Shown: positions 7,721-17,562, counted from the stretch's first letter. The stretch: 36,298 bases of DNA from Filomicrobium sp. (GCA_030665765.1 DAOUZE010000003.1:1-36298), one strand, 5' to 3'. The notes: generated from the sequence alone by a model not told the origin. Numbers and translations: made by a program.

Positions 7721-7954
7721 CCACGCCGTCGAAATACGAACGTATGGCGTGAGAATGGATCTTACCCCAGAGCTTCCTGCTCCATGATGCTGAGTCCGTT
7801 GAAGCCCTTCCAGAGGTGTTGTCGCACTAAGTCCGATTGAGCGGAATTTGCCGATAACCGCGAATACTGAGGCGCGGGATTTCAACCACTTCGCCTGCTG
7901 GTCGATTGCTAGAATTAGGCTGATTGCACTTAATGTGACAACGCCCAGAACTGG

Positions 7955-8007
7955 TGGTTTTGCGGGGTGGAATTCCCGCAGAGTCGCGCAAAATTCCCGC
8001 AAAACCA
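7955..8007. repeat. 12-bp inverted repeat TGGTTTTGCGGG ... CCCGCAAAACCA enclosing direct repeats AATTCCCGCA (7971-7980 and 7992-8001)
   Basis: Read directly from the sequence. Lies about 45-95 nt beyond the 3' end of tRNA-Gln. Confidence 0.6.
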
Positions 8008-8050
8008 GCAGCATGTTCCAGAGGAAAATCTATGAGTCATTGAAATACAA

Positions 8051-8124
8051 TGGCTGGGGAACCTGGATTCGAACCAGGACTAACGGAGTCAGAGTCCGTG
8101 GGTCTACCGTTAACCTATTCCCCA
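8051..8124 (-). tRNA. tRNA-Gln (anticodon CTG)
   Basis: Reverse complement TGGGGAATAGGTTAACGGTAGACCCACGGACTCTGACTCCGTTAGTCCTGGTTCGAATCCAGGTTCCCCAGCCA. Cloverleaf fits: acceptor GGGGAA/TTCCCC, anticodon stem ACGGA/TCCGT with loop CTCTGAC, T-arm CCTGG-TTCGAAT-CCAGG, encoded CCA. Confidence 0.93.
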
Positions 8125-8458
8125 ATGCGACGGCATTCATCCGAACGCAACATCCCTGCGCGCCTCCCCGAGCGGGGAGCGCTGTATGGAAAGGTGTCTA
8201 TCAAGAAGCGTTCGCTGAAGCAAGCAGACACGTTATACGCCGGCAGCTGGGCAAAAGACATCTGAAAGCCGCCTACGCCCTATTGATTTAGCCGACTTTG
8301 ACGGCATTTCCATAACCTCGCCCATTCGCAACTGCTGACAGATGGGCAAATCGCTTTACGCCACTGATCGAACTGCTAGAGTGTCAGCAAGATGTTTCCA
8401 GACAAATGCCTGATGAACCAGCCGCTCTAACGGCGACGGAGTACAGTCGTAGAGGGGT

Positions 8459-9724
8459 TTGTGCCAGGCGCTGGAGAGGTGGACGGTGGGCGAATTCCGG
8501 GATCTTTCAGACAATCATAGCGTTGGCGAACCGCCTTCGTCTGACGGCGAAGCAGGCGGAGCTGAAAGCCGCGATCGAAACGGGAATGCGTCGAGAGAGG
8601 TGCGCGGTCCGCGCAATGGCGATGCCAAACGACCGGCGATGACGGCTGACCAAGCCAAGACAAACAATACCAGAAACGGCGACGTGCCTGAGAACCCCAT
8701 TTACGGTGCGCTCGATCTTGGCACGAACAACTGCCGGTTGCTGCTGGCGCGGCCTACGCGACGCGGCTTTCGGGTTATTGATGCTTTTTCACGGGTCATC
8801 CGGCTCGGCGAAGGTGTCGCGCAGTCGGGGAGGCTTTCCGATGCGGCGATGAGACGGACCACGGATGCTTTGCGCGTTTGCGCGGGTAAGCTTGAGCGCA
8901 ACGACGTCCACCGTGCGCGGCTCGTGGCCACGGAAGCCTGTCGCATCGCCGAAAACGGAGAAGAGTTCCTCGACCGGGTGCAAAACCGCTTGGAGCTCGA
9001 CATAGAGATCCTCAGCACAGAGCTGGAAGCCAAGCTGGCCGTCTCGGGTTGTGCCTCGCTCATTGATAGCCGTTGCGATTATGTTCTGGTCTTCGATATC
9101 GGCGGTGGATCGTCAGAACTGATCTGGCTCGATCTCAACAAGCTCACCAATGGGAGGGGCCGCACGCTCGACCGACTGGAAGCGCAAAGCTGCATGACTT
9201 CTTGGACGTCTCTCCCGGTCGGTGTGGTGACCCTAGCAGAACACTTCGGCGGCAAATTCGTCACCGAAGGCTTGTTTGAAGCGATGGTCGATCACGTCCT
9301 GGAGCTGTTGGTGCCGTTTGAGAAAGAAAATAGGATGCGGGAACACATGACTTCTCGCTCGACACATTTTCTTGGTACGTCAGGCACGGTTACGACGGTT
9401 GCTGGGATCCAGCTTGGGTTACCGCGTTATGACCGAAACCGAGTAGATGGCTGTTGGCTTTCGGTGGCCGATGCTCAAGCGGTGACCTACAAACTGGTCG
9501 GTCAGAGCTACGAAGAGCGTATTGCTCAGCCCTGTATAGGGCGCGATCGTGCGGACCTGGTCCTCGCCGGCTGCGCCATTCTCGAGGCGCTTATCCGGAT
9601 GTGGCCTTGCGACCGGATGCGGGTGGCAGACCGTGGCCTGCGCGAAGGCATCTTGGCCACGTTGATGCTGGAGGACGGTGTGTACCGTTCGCGGCGGCGG
9701 AGTGGACGGCGCCGTCAGCGCTAG
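8459..9724 (+). CDS. ppx: Exopolyphosphatase / guanosine pentaphosphatase family (Ppx/GppA)
   Basis: 'YGALDLGTNNCRLLLARPT', 'VVATEACRIAENG'-type and 'YVLVFDIGGGSSELIWLD' motifs of the ASKHA Ppx/GppA fold. The start is uncertain: TTG at 8459, ATG at 8639 also plausible. Confidence 0.85.
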   Translation: MCQALERWTVGEFRDLSDNHSVGEPPSSDGEAGGAESRDRNGNASREVRGPRNGDAKRPAMTADQAKTNNTRNGDVPENPIYGALDLGTNNCRLLLARPTRRGFRVIDAFSRVIRLGEGVAQSGRLSDAAMRRTTDALRVCAGKLERNDVHRARLVATEACRIAENGEEFLDRVQNRLELDIEILSTELEAKLAVSGCASLIDSRCDYVLVFDIGGGSSELIWLDLNKLTNGRGRTLDRLEAQSCMTSWTSLPVGVVTLAEHFGGKFVTEGLFEAMVDHVLELLVPFEKENRMREHMTSRSTHFLGTSGTVTTVAGIQLGLPRYDRNRVDGCWLSVADAQAVTYKLVGQSYEERIAQPCIGRDRADLVLAGCAILEALIRMWPCDRMRVADRGLREGILATLMLEDGVYRSRRRSGRRRQR

Positions 9725-10950
9725 GTTTTAGTTTTCACCTGCGGCCCTGTGACACTTTTAGGTTTTCTCGCCGGCGCGGCTTTGGCAGTCGGTTTCGTTG
9801 CTAGCGTCTGACGGTGAACAAGCTTTCTGGGAAGCCGCATCTGAGTTCTTGCGCCAAGTCTCGATTTCGAGTGCGTTTCGGCTGGAGCACCGCCGGGATT
9901 GAATTCTTTACATTGCTGACTTTGCTTCCCGGTCCTGGAATTGCGAAACGGAACGAGTTCGGACTTTGACCGCTTGGCGGAAATGTCCCAATACCGGCGC
10001 ACGCGTTCTCTGAGACCTGAGGGGCTATCGGCATAGAGCATGGCGCCGTCGTGGAGGGCTTGGCGTCGCAAATCGGCCTGGCGCATTTCGATCAGTCGGG
10101 TCACAGCGGCCATACCCTTGCTACCGAGAACCTGCCTCGCAGGACCCAAGACATAAGCGTACAACACAGCTAGGTCGTGATCCTGGCCCAGAACTTCAGA
10201 AAGGCGACGGGCCAACACAATTCTGGTTTCAAAGAACTCCGGCCATGCCGCCCTCAGAAGTGAAAGTTGCCGCCAGTGTGCCTGCACGCACTTGCGCCAT
10301 TCGTGGGACGCCTCCTCATCGTAGGCAACCCGCATTGCCGCCAACGCTTTACGGCCCTTTCGGTAGCTCCATTCAAATCCCGGCCCGACAACATCGAAGT
10401 TCGTTGCCTTGAGACGCAACCGCTTCAGATGTTCACTGACACCTTTCAGCGCAGTCTCTATGCGAGCGGACCTTGGGGCTTGTTCTCCAGACTTCTTTCC
10501 TACCCGCGCCTGGGTGACTTGCGTACGCAGCAAGTCGAGGGCGCTGCGCTCCGCCGAGCCGGCCTCGGTCCGCAGCAAGGCGATCGTCTCAAGCATCACT
10601 TGGGTGTCGCGAGAGGCGGACAAAGCGCGGGCGATATCGCGAAGACGAGCATTCTCTTTCTTGAAGTCCCGGGAGGCCAGAGCTGGACGAACGAGCCGCA
10701 AGAGCGACCGCAATCTCTTGAGGCACTTGCGTGTCTCATGAACGGCAACCGCGTTATCAGCCTGCTGCCACTCGATCAGCGCGCGGGCGACCTGTTCGGT
10801 AGAGATGCGATGGAAACCGGTCCTGAAGTCTTCTTTCTTCTTGAAGCGGAATCCCGTTCCTTGTGGTCCGTACTGAGCCACCAGTCGAGCCTCGAATCTG
10901 AGTTGTCTATGCCGGAGATGCCTGAGAAGGCCCACCATACAAGAATACAT
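9721..10950 (-). CDS. CHAD domain-containing protein
   Basis: 'AVHETRKCLKRLRSLLRLVRPAL...RDIARALSASRDTQVMLETI' and 'EWRKCVQAHWRQLSLLR...LSEVLGQDHDLAVL' match CHAD helices. Basic, K/R/P/A-rich C-terminal tail. The true start may be downstream of 10950. Confidence 0.85.
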   Translation of the reverse strand: MYSCMVGLLRHLRHRQLRFEARLVAQYGPQGTGFRFKKKEDFRTGFHRISTEQVARALIEWQQADNAVAVHETRKCLKRLRSLLRLVRPALASRDFKKENARLRDIARALSASRDTQVMLETIALLRTEAGSAERSALDLLRTQVTQARVGKKSGEQAPRSARIETALKGVSEHLKRLRLKATNFDVVGPGFEWSYRKGRKALAAMRVAYDEEASHEWRKCVQAHWRQLSLLRAAWPEFFETRIVLARRLSEVLGQDHDLAVLYAYVLGPARQVLGSKGMAAVTRLIEMRQADLRRQALHDGAMLYADSPSGLRERVRRYWDISAKRSKSELVPFRNSRTGKQSQQCKEFNPGGAPAETHSKSRLGARTQMRLPRKLVHRQTLATKPTAKAAPARKPKSVTGPQVKTKT

Positions 10951-11035
10951 GGGTATTCGAAGACGTCATTGCACTGTACTATTGGAGTTAATTAAAGAGT
11001 TGGCCATCCTAGATCGCGGTCTTGGGGCCACGACA

Positions 11036-11647
11036 TCACTGGCGTAAGAGCGCCAGCCATTCGCGGACCCGCATTTCCGGCTCGGGATGGGTGAGGAAAT
11101 CCGTGACCACTGAAACGGCATCAGCCCCGGCAGCGAGGACGTCGGGTGCGCGTGCGGGAGTTATGCCGCCAATGGCGACAAGCGGCAGGTAACCCACTCG
11201 GTGCTTCCATTGCGCCACGCGGTCCAAACCCTGCGGCGGCCATTTCATTTTCTTGAGCTTGGTTTCAAAGACCGGCCCCAGGGCCACGTAATCGGGTTCG
11301 GCTGCAAGCGCGATTTCAAGCTCGTCCGGGTCGTGGCTTGATATGCCCAACTTGAGACCGGCACCCTTGATCGCTGACAGATCGGCGTCGGCCAGGTCCT
11401 CTTGGCCTAGGTGGATATAGTCGGCACCGATATCGATCGCCTGAACCCAGTAATCATTGATGATGAGCTGACAATCGTATTCGTGCGCGATTTCGATGCT
11501 GGCGGAAATCTGTTTGCGCACCTCTGTCTCGGGTGCGTCTTTTAGGCGGAGCTGAATGGTTTGCACACCAAGTGGGACGATACGTACAAGCCATTCGAGG
11601 TTCGGCACGATTGGATAGAAGACGTCGAGGCCGGTGCGTTCCCTCAT
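11036..11647 (-). CDS. thiE: Thiamine-phosphate synthase
   Basis: '[10 protein letters not shown]', '[27 protein letters not shown]', '[34 protein letters not shown]', '[10 protein letters not shown]'. Overlaps thiG by 4 nt (ATGA). Confidence 0.9.
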   Translation of the reverse strand: MRERTGLDVFYPIVPNLEWLVRIVPLGVQTIQLRLKDAPETEVRKQISASIEIAHEYDCQLIINDYWVQAIDIGADYIHLGQEDLADADLSAIKGAGLKLGISSHDPDELEIALAAEPDYVALGPVFETKLKKMKWPPQGLDRVAQWKHRVGYLPLVAIGGITPARAPDVLAAGADAVSVVTDFLTHPEPEMRVREWLALLRQ

Positions 11648-12477
11648 GTCTTTGATGACGCCCCCAGATCAAAGAATGGTGTGCCGGCGACAGGCGTTGA
11701 AGGGGCGGCCATATCTCGTGTTTCCATCAGTCCGCTGCGACGAGACATGTGACCTGCATCGATGGCCATGGCAAAGGCAGTGGCCATCTGAACCGGATCG
11801 GCGGCCTTGGCGACCGCCGTGTTTAAAAGCACGGCGTCGTAGCCCATTTCCATCGCCTGTGAAGCATGTGACGGCGCGCCGATCCCGGCATCGACAACCA
11901 GCGGTATGTCGGGAAAATAGTTGCGCATGGTTTTGAGCGCATAGGGATTCGCCAAGCCTCGTCCAGTTCCGATTGGCGCGCCCCAAGGCATCAGCACGCG
12001 GCATCCGGCGCCAACGAGGCGCTCTGCGGCGCCAAGGTCTTCGGTGGTGTAGGGGAAGACTTTGAAGCCATCCTTGTTGAGAACCTCGGCGGCCTCGACC
12101 AGCCCGAACAAGTCTGGTTGCAACGTGTCGTCGTTGGCGATGACCTCAAGCTTGATCCACGCGGAGCCGAAAAGCTCACGCGCCATTTGCGCCGTCGTCA
12201 CGGCCTCCTTGGCCGAGCGGCATCCCGCCGTATTGGGTAGCACGTGCACACCGAGGCTGTTGATCAACTCCAGGAAGCGTTCGCCAATCTTGCCGCGTGC
12301 GGATTCACGCCGCAGCGATACGATGACGATCTGGCAGCCGCTCGCCTTCACTGCATCCGCCATAACCTGCGGCGAAGGGTAAAGCGCGGTGCCGAGCAGC
12401 AAGCGTGAGGATACGGTCTCACCGTAAAACTCGAGGTCGTCCTGGGTATCGGGGGGAACTTTGGCGATGAGGTTCAT
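11644..12477 (-). CDS. thiG: Thiazole synthase
   Basis: '[31 protein letters not shown]', '[22 protein letters not shown]', '[42 protein letters not shown]', '[31 protein letters not shown]'. Confidence 0.95.
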   Translation of the reverse strand: MNLIAKVPPDTQDDLEFYGETVSSRLLLGTALYPSPQVMADAVKASGCQIVIVSLRRESARGKIGERFLELINSLGVHVLPNTAGCRSAKEAVTTAQMARELFGSAWIKLEVIANDDTLQPDLFGLVEAAEVLNKDGFKVFPYTTEDLGAAERLVGAGCRVLMPWGAPIGTGRGLANPYALKTMRNYFPDIPLVVDAGIGAPSHASQAMEMGYDAVLLNTAVAKAADPVQMATAFAMAIDAGHMSRRSGLMETRDMAAPSTPVAGTPFFDLGASSKT

Positions 12478-12510
12478 GGTCGTCTTATTGCTGTTGATGT
12501 CAATGCTGAT

Positions 12511-12747
12511 TCAACCACCCTGACGGGCAGACAGGATCTCGATGCGATCTCCGGCGGCAAGTTTACAGCGCGCGCGTGCGGCGGCTGGGATGAAGTCTCC
12601 GTTGACCGCCGTCGCGACGCGGATCTTAGAGAAGTCTAACGATGCCAGTAGATCCTCCAACGTCGGCGCCTGCGTCCAGCACTGCTCGCCATTGACATTG
12701 ATTTGAATCCCCTCCGACGCCGAGTTGCTGATCCCGGTGCGTGGCAA
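12511..12747 (-). CDS. thiS: Sulfur carrier protein ThiS
   Basis: Ubiquitin-like 78 aa ending in GG, adjacent to thiG. TTG start preceded by AAAGGAGG. Confidence 0.85.
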   Translation of the reverse strand: MPRTGISNSASEGIQINVNGEQCWTQAPTLEDLLASLDFSKIRVATAVNGDFIPAAARARCKLAAGDRIEILSARQGG

Positions 12748-12971
12748 TCAGGCCTCCTTTAGTCAAAATACTGCTGTCTTAGGTTGGTATGCTAGAGAAT
12801 ATAGGCGACGTAACTGGCGGCATTAAAGGGCAGAACCGCGCGTCAGAGGGAAAGATGCCTATTTTTACCATATCTCCTAACCAGCAGCCTTTGAACCTCG
12901 TTCACAACTCCCCGCGTCGATGATGTGAGCTTAGTTCATAGCGATCTGAAAAGGTGACGACGTAACAGCGG

Positions 12972-12993
12972 TTTTAGCTCAGCTGAGCTAAAA
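12972..12993. repeat. Perfect 22-bp palindrome TTTTAGCTCAGCTGAGCTAAAA
   Basis: Self-reverse-complementary over all 22 nt, in the thiS-aas intergenic region. Confidence 0.7.
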
Positions 12994-13415
12994 ATCTATC
13001 GGCTTGCGTGCTTTGCGATCGTCGCCGAACTCGCTTTCGTCGCTTGAAACAGGAAGAGCCACACTGTGAACAACGTTCGTGAATAGCTCGATTGTTGTGC
13101 AGGGCCGTGAATCTTGTTCGCTTTTGATTTTGTAGCACCGCCACTGATCCGGGAGTATGGAGAAACTTGTAGAAGCACGCCAGCCATGGCCTCGGCAACG
13201 AAATCGAAGAAGTGGACGGATGAAAAACCCGCTTGCCCATGTGCGTTCGAGGGGAGCATCGTCCCCGGCGAACCAAACGCCAGAGCGCGGGAACGCGTTG
13301 AAGGTGTCAGCCTTGGATGTGAACTGTCTTAATAAAGACCCGCCGTTCGTCATCCTCAAACCTGCCGCATACTCAGCGCCGCATATGACCGAGCGCCCTC
13401 CCGAGGACACCGCTG

Positions 13416-16400
13416 ATGTTCAAAGACCTGATGACATCCCGCCGCTTCGCCCCGCTGTTTTGGTGTCAGTTCTTGTCGGCGCTCAACGACAACTTCATCA
13501 AGACCGCGCTTGTCTTCCTCGTGTTGTTCCGGATCGGCGCAGAGCACGGTGCTTCGCTGGTGACGCTGGCGGCAGCGACGCTGGTCGTACCTTTCTTCTT
13601 CTTGTCCGCGCTTGGCGGCGAACTGGCCGACAAATACGACAAAGCAAAAGTTGTTGTATGGATCAAGCTTGCCGAGATCCCGATCGCGGCTTTGGCGGCG
13701 GTCGGCTTCATTCTTAGCGCGTCAAGTGATCCTCAATTGAATGAGTGGGCGGTTCCCGTTCTATTTTCCGCGTTGTTTGGCTTCGGCTCAATGGCGGCGC
13801 TGTTTGGCCCAACCAAGTACGGTATTCTTCCCGACCATCTCGAAGTGCGCGAGCTTTCGGCCGCGAATGCGCTGGTTGAGGGCGCAACGTTCCTAGCCAT
13901 TCTTGTCGGCACGATCGCCGGCGGCATCGCTATGACCGGTGACGGCTCGGCGGCGTTGATCCCGCCATGGGCTGTCGCCGGAACCATGATCTTGTTCGCC
14001 GCACTCGGCTTGTGGTCGGCGAGCCTGATCAAACCGACCGGCGAAGCAGTGCCGGACCTCATGATCACGAAGAACCCGCTCGTCTCGACATTCAGGCTAC
14101 TTGGCGAATTGCGCGAAGATCGGCGGTTGTGGATCGGCGGTCTCATCACCGGCTGGTTCTGGCTTGCAGGAATTGTCTCGCTGTCGCTGCTGCCGACGCT
14201 GATCAAGGAAACACTCGGTGGCACCGAACAAGTCGCCACCCTGGGCCTGGTGGCGTTCACCGTTGGCATCGGGCTTGGCTCCTATCTTGCCGCGAAGGCA
14301 AGCCACCACCGGCCGAACCTGGCGCTGGTTCCGATCGGCGCGCTTTTGATGGGTATCGCCGGCCTCGACATCGCCCGCCTGCTTTGGAACATGCCGGCGG
14401 CTGAAGCCGGTTCCGTCGGCGTGATCGCGTTTCTTCAGTCAACAAGCGGTGCCTGGCTGATGGCTGACTTGATCCTGCTTTCAGCGGCCGGTGGTCTGTT
14501 CATCGTGCCGTCGTTCGCGGCGATCCAGTCGTGGGCGAAACCCGATCACCGCGCCCGTGTCATCGCCGCTGTCAATATTCTGCATGCAGCGTTTATGTCG
14601 GGTGCGACGCTAGCGCTATCAGCGCTGCAGGCGTACGGCGTTGGCATCCCGGAGCTTTTCTTAGCCCTTGGCCTTGGCAATATCGCTGTCGTCTACTTCG
14701 TGCTGCGCGCGTGGGGCCGAGATGGAATGCAGGACCTCAGCCGCTTCATCTTCAAGCTATTCCTAGGCCTCGAAGTGCGCGGCCTTGAAAACCTTACCGC
14801 CGAAGGCGAGCGGACTATCATTGCCCCCAATCACCTGTCTCTGCTCGACGCCCCGATCCTTTACTCGGTGCTGCCAAGCCACGCTGGTTATGCAATCGAC
14901 ACGCAAATGTCTGAGAAGTGGTGGGTGCGGCCATTCCTGAGGTTCACGAAAGCCTGGCCGATCGACCCTACCCGGCCTTTAGGAATGCGCGGATTGATCA
15001 ATCACGTCAAAAAGGGCGAGACACTAGTGATCTTCCCGGAGGGTCGGCTGACGGTCACGGGCGGGCTGATGAAAGTCTACGACGGCACCGCCATGATCGC
15101 CGACAAGGCGGATGCCGTCGTTGTGCCGGTACGGATCGACGGGCCGGAACGCTCGCCGTTTGGCTTTATGAACAATCTACAGACGAAAAAGGTCTGGTTC
15201 CCGAAAACAACCGTCACGGTGTTGCCGCCCGTTACGCTTGACGTGTCGGAGGAGCTCAAGGGCCGCAAGCGTCGTCAGGCTGCCGGTGCAAAGCTGCAGG
15301 ACATCATGGTCGACGCCGCCGTCAAAACCGCCAACTTCGAGCAGACGCTTTTTGAAGCTCTGGTGGATGCCCGCGACACGCGTGACACCGGCAAGCCAGC
15401 GATCGAGGACCCACTTGGCACCTCACTGTCATACGACAAGCTGATTACGGCTTCGCAGGTGCTGGGGCGGAAGCTTTTAAGGCAAACTGAAGCAGGCGAA
15501 AACGTCGGCGTTCTGTTGCCTAACTCAGCAGGCGTGGCGGTGACGTTCTTTGCCCTGCAATCGATTGGTCGTGTTCCGGCGATGCTGAATTTCACTGCTG
15601 GTGCAAAGAACGTTTGTGCGGCCTGCACCGCGGCGCAACTTAGGATAGTTCTGACGTCACGGGCGTTCGTCGAAAAGGCCCACCTTGAAAAGATTGTCGA
15701 AGCAATTGGGCAACAAGCCAAGGTAGTCTATTTGGAGGACGTCAAAGCCTCTATCGGCTTTGGAGATAAAGTCGCCGGCTTCATGGCGGCACCGCGGCCG
15801 CAGGTCAAACGCCAGCCCGATGACCCCGCAGCTATTCTCTTCACTTCGGGCAGCGAGGGTACCCCCAAGGGGGTCGTACTCTCACACCGCAACATCCTCG
15901 CCAATGCTTTCCAATGCCTCACTCGGGTGGCAGTCAACGGCCAGGACAAAGTGTTCAATGTGCTTCCGGTGTTCCACTCGTTCGGCCTAACGGCGGGGCT
16001 CGTCATGCCAGTCGTCGGCGGCGTGCCCGTGCACCTTTATCCCTCTCCGCTGCACTACCGAATCGTGCCGGAACTCGTCTATCAGACGAACGCAACAATC
16101 CTATTTGGCACGGATACCTTCCTCCGTGGCTACGCGCGGGCGGCACACCCATACGACTTTGCCCGGCTGCGGCTCATTCTTGCTGGCGCCGAAGCAGTGA
16201 AGGACAGCACCCGATCGCTCTACATGGAGAAGTTTGGCGTGCGCATCCTGGAGGGGTATGGCGTCACCGAGACCGCACCCGTTCTGGCCATCAATACTCC
16301 GCTTGCCAACAAGGCGGGCACGGTGGGTCGACTATCGCCGCTAATGGAAGCACGTCTCGAACCGGTGCCTGGCATCGATGATGGCGGCCGACTCTTCGTG

Positions 16401-16871
16401 CGCGGACCCAATGTGATGCTCGGCTATCTACGTGCGGAACATCCTGGTGTTCTGCAGCCACCGGTTAATGGGTGGCACGATACTGGCGACATCGTCGACA
16501 TCGATGCGGAAGGCTTCATCACTATCAAGGGGCGCGCGAAGCGGTTTGCCAAAATCGGCGGTGAGATGGTTTCCCTTGCCGCAGTGGAGGCAATGGCGGC
16601 CGACATCTGGCCGGCGTCGCTATCGGTGGTTGTCTCGCTTCCTGATCAGCGTAAGGGTGAACGCCTCGTTTTGGTGACCGCTGACGACAAGATTAAACGT
16701 GCCGAGTTCCTCACCCATGCAAGACAGCATGGCGCAGCGGAGCTGACGGTTCCCGCCGAGGTCTTGGTGGTTCCAGGCGTACCGCTGCTGGGATCGGGCA
16801 AACCCGACTACGTCGCGGCGCTCAAACTTGCGAAGGAGAGGCTGGGGCTTAATACGGTGAAAGCAGCCTGA
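13416..16871 (+). CDS. aas: Fused MFS lysophospholipid transporter (LplT-like) / 2-acyl-GPE acyltransferase (PlsC-like) / acyl-ACP synthetase
   Basis: 1151 aa. MFS N-terminus 'PLFWCQFLSALNDNFIKTALVF', PlsC motifs 'APNHLSLLDAPIL' and 'FPEGRLTVTGGLMKVYDGTAMIA', AMP-binding motif 'ILFTSGSEGTPKGVVLSHRN' and 'GYGVTETAPVLAINTP'. Confidence 0.92.
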   Translation: MFKDLMTSRRFAPLFWCQFLSALNDNFIKTALVFLVLFRIGAEHGASLVTLAAATLVVPFFFLSALGGELADKYDKAKVVVWIKLAEIPIAALAAVGFILSASSDPQLNEWAVPVLFSALFGFGSMAALFGPTKYGILPDHLEVRELSAANALVEGATFLAILVGTIAGGIAMTGDGSAALIPPWAVAGTMILFAALGLWSASLIKPTGEAVPDLMITKNPLVSTFRLLGELREDRRLWIGGLITGWFWLAGIVSLSLLPTLIKETLGGTEQVATLGLVAFTVGIGLGSYLAAKASHHRPNLALVPIGALLMGIAGLDIARLLWNMPAAEAGSVGVIAFLQSTSGAWLMADLILLSAAGGLFIVPSFAAIQSWAKPDHRARVIAAVNILHAAFMSGATLALSALQAYGVGIPELFLALGLGNIAVVYFVLRAWGRDGMQDLSRFIFKLFLGLEVRGLENLTAEGERTIIAPNHLSLLDAPILYSVLPSHAGYAIDTQMSEKWWVRPFLRFTKAWPIDPTRPLGMRGLINHVKKGETLVIFPEGRLTVTGGLMKVYDGTAMIADKADAVVVPVRIDGPERSPFGFMNNLQTKKVWFPKTTVTVLPPVTLDVSEELKGRKRRQAAGAKLQDIMVDAAVKTANFEQTLFEALVDARDTRDTGKPAIEDPLGTSLSYDKLITASQVLGRKLLRQTEAGENVGVLLPNSAGVAVTFFALQSIGRVPAMLNFTAGAKNVCAACTAAQLRIVLTSRAFVEKAHLEKIVEAIGQQAKVVYLEDVKASIGFGDKVAGFMAAPRPQVKRQPDDPAAILFTSGSEGTPKGVVLSHRNILANAFQCLTRVAVNGQDKVFNVLPVFHSFGLTAGLVMPVVGGVPVHLYPSPLHYRIVPELVYQTNATILFGTDTFLRGYARAAHPYDFARLRLILAGAEAVKDSTRSLYMEKFGVRILEGYGVTETAPVLAINTPLANKAGTVGRLSPLMEARLEPVPGIDDGGRLFVRGPNVMLGYLRAEHPGVLQPPVNGWHDTGDIVDIDAEGFITIKGRAKRFAKIGGEMVSLAAVEAMAADIWPASLSVVVSLPDQRKGERLVLVTADDKIKRAEFLTHARQHGAAELTVPAEVLVVPGVPLLGSGKPDYVAALKLAKERLGLNTVKAA

Positions 16872-16897
16872 GCCAATCGCTCGCTGCCGTCAGCAAG

Positions 16898-16937
16898 ACG
16901 CCCGCTTCCCTTTGGGACGGCGGGCGTCATCTTTTTA
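16898..16937 (+). terminator. Intrinsic terminator after aas
   Basis: GACGCCCGC / GCGGGCGTC stem followed by ATCTTTTT, just after the aas stop codon. Confidence 0.8.
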
Positions 16938-17051
16938 TGGCTGCCTATGTGGGGCTCGCATCAGGCTGCCTGATCGCCTATGTTCCCCACGAAGCCGCTA
17001 GGCCGATTATGGGGCCGGGCCGCAATGTCAGCAACAAGGGAGAATCCAGCC

Positions 17052-17531
17052 ATGGATCATTGGGATGTGTATCTTTCCGGTGAAATCCACACCGACTGGC
17101 GTCAACAGATTGAGGAAAAGGCAGCGGCAGCTGGGCTACCGGTCTCGTTCACGACGCCCGTCACCAATCATGAATACTCCGACGACTGTGGCGTCGCGAT
17201 CCTCGGGCCGGAACCAAACAAGTTCTGGCATGACCACAAGGGTGCCAAACTCAACGCCATCCGCACCCGCAATCTGATTGAGTCGGCAGATATTGTAATC
17301 GTCCGCTTTGGCGAGAAGTACAAGCAGTGGAATGCGGCGTTCGACGCAGGCTATGCCGCCGCGCTCAACACGCCGCTGATCATCATGCATCCGCCCGAGC
17401 ACGCCCACGCGTTAAAAGAAGTCGACGCAGCGGCACTCGCAGTCGCCGAAACCGTCGACGAAATCGTCGCGGTCCTACGCTACGTTATCGAAGGTCGTCT
17501 TGATCTTGGCAAGGCCGCCGCTGCCGAATAG
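17052..17531 (+). CDS. YtoQ family protein
   Basis: 'MDHWDVYLSGEIHTDWRQQIEEKAAAAGLPVSFTTPVTNHEYSDDCG...NAIRTRNLIESADIVIVRFGEKYKQWNAAFDAGYAAALNTPLIIMHP' is the YtoQ pattern. Start placed at the ATG at 17052 rather than the track start at 16980. Confidence 0.8.
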   Translation: MDHWDVYLSGEIHTDWRQQIEEKAAAAGLPVSFTTPVTNHEYSDDCGVAILGPEPNKFWHDHKGAKLNAIRTRNLIESADIVIVRFGEKYKQWNAAFDAGYAAALNTPLIIMHPPEHAHALKEVDAAALAVAETVDEIVAVLRYVIEGRLDLGKAAAAE

Positions 17532-17562
17532 AACGCTGTAAAGTGCACGGAGATTCCGCCTC

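Noticed and set aside
7601-8014. 137-aa minus-strand ORF next to tRNA-Gln as a possible integrase remnant
   Set aside because: Translation shows no tyrosine recombinase motif and is largely composed of the repeat/hairpin sequences.
10267-10995. 242-aa plus-strand ORF
   Set aside because: Antisense to the CHAD gene; no domain features.
12988-13410. 140-aa minus-strand ORF between thiS and aas
   Set aside because: Several overlapping frames of similar length are open here; no recognisable family, no signal peptide and no clear SD.
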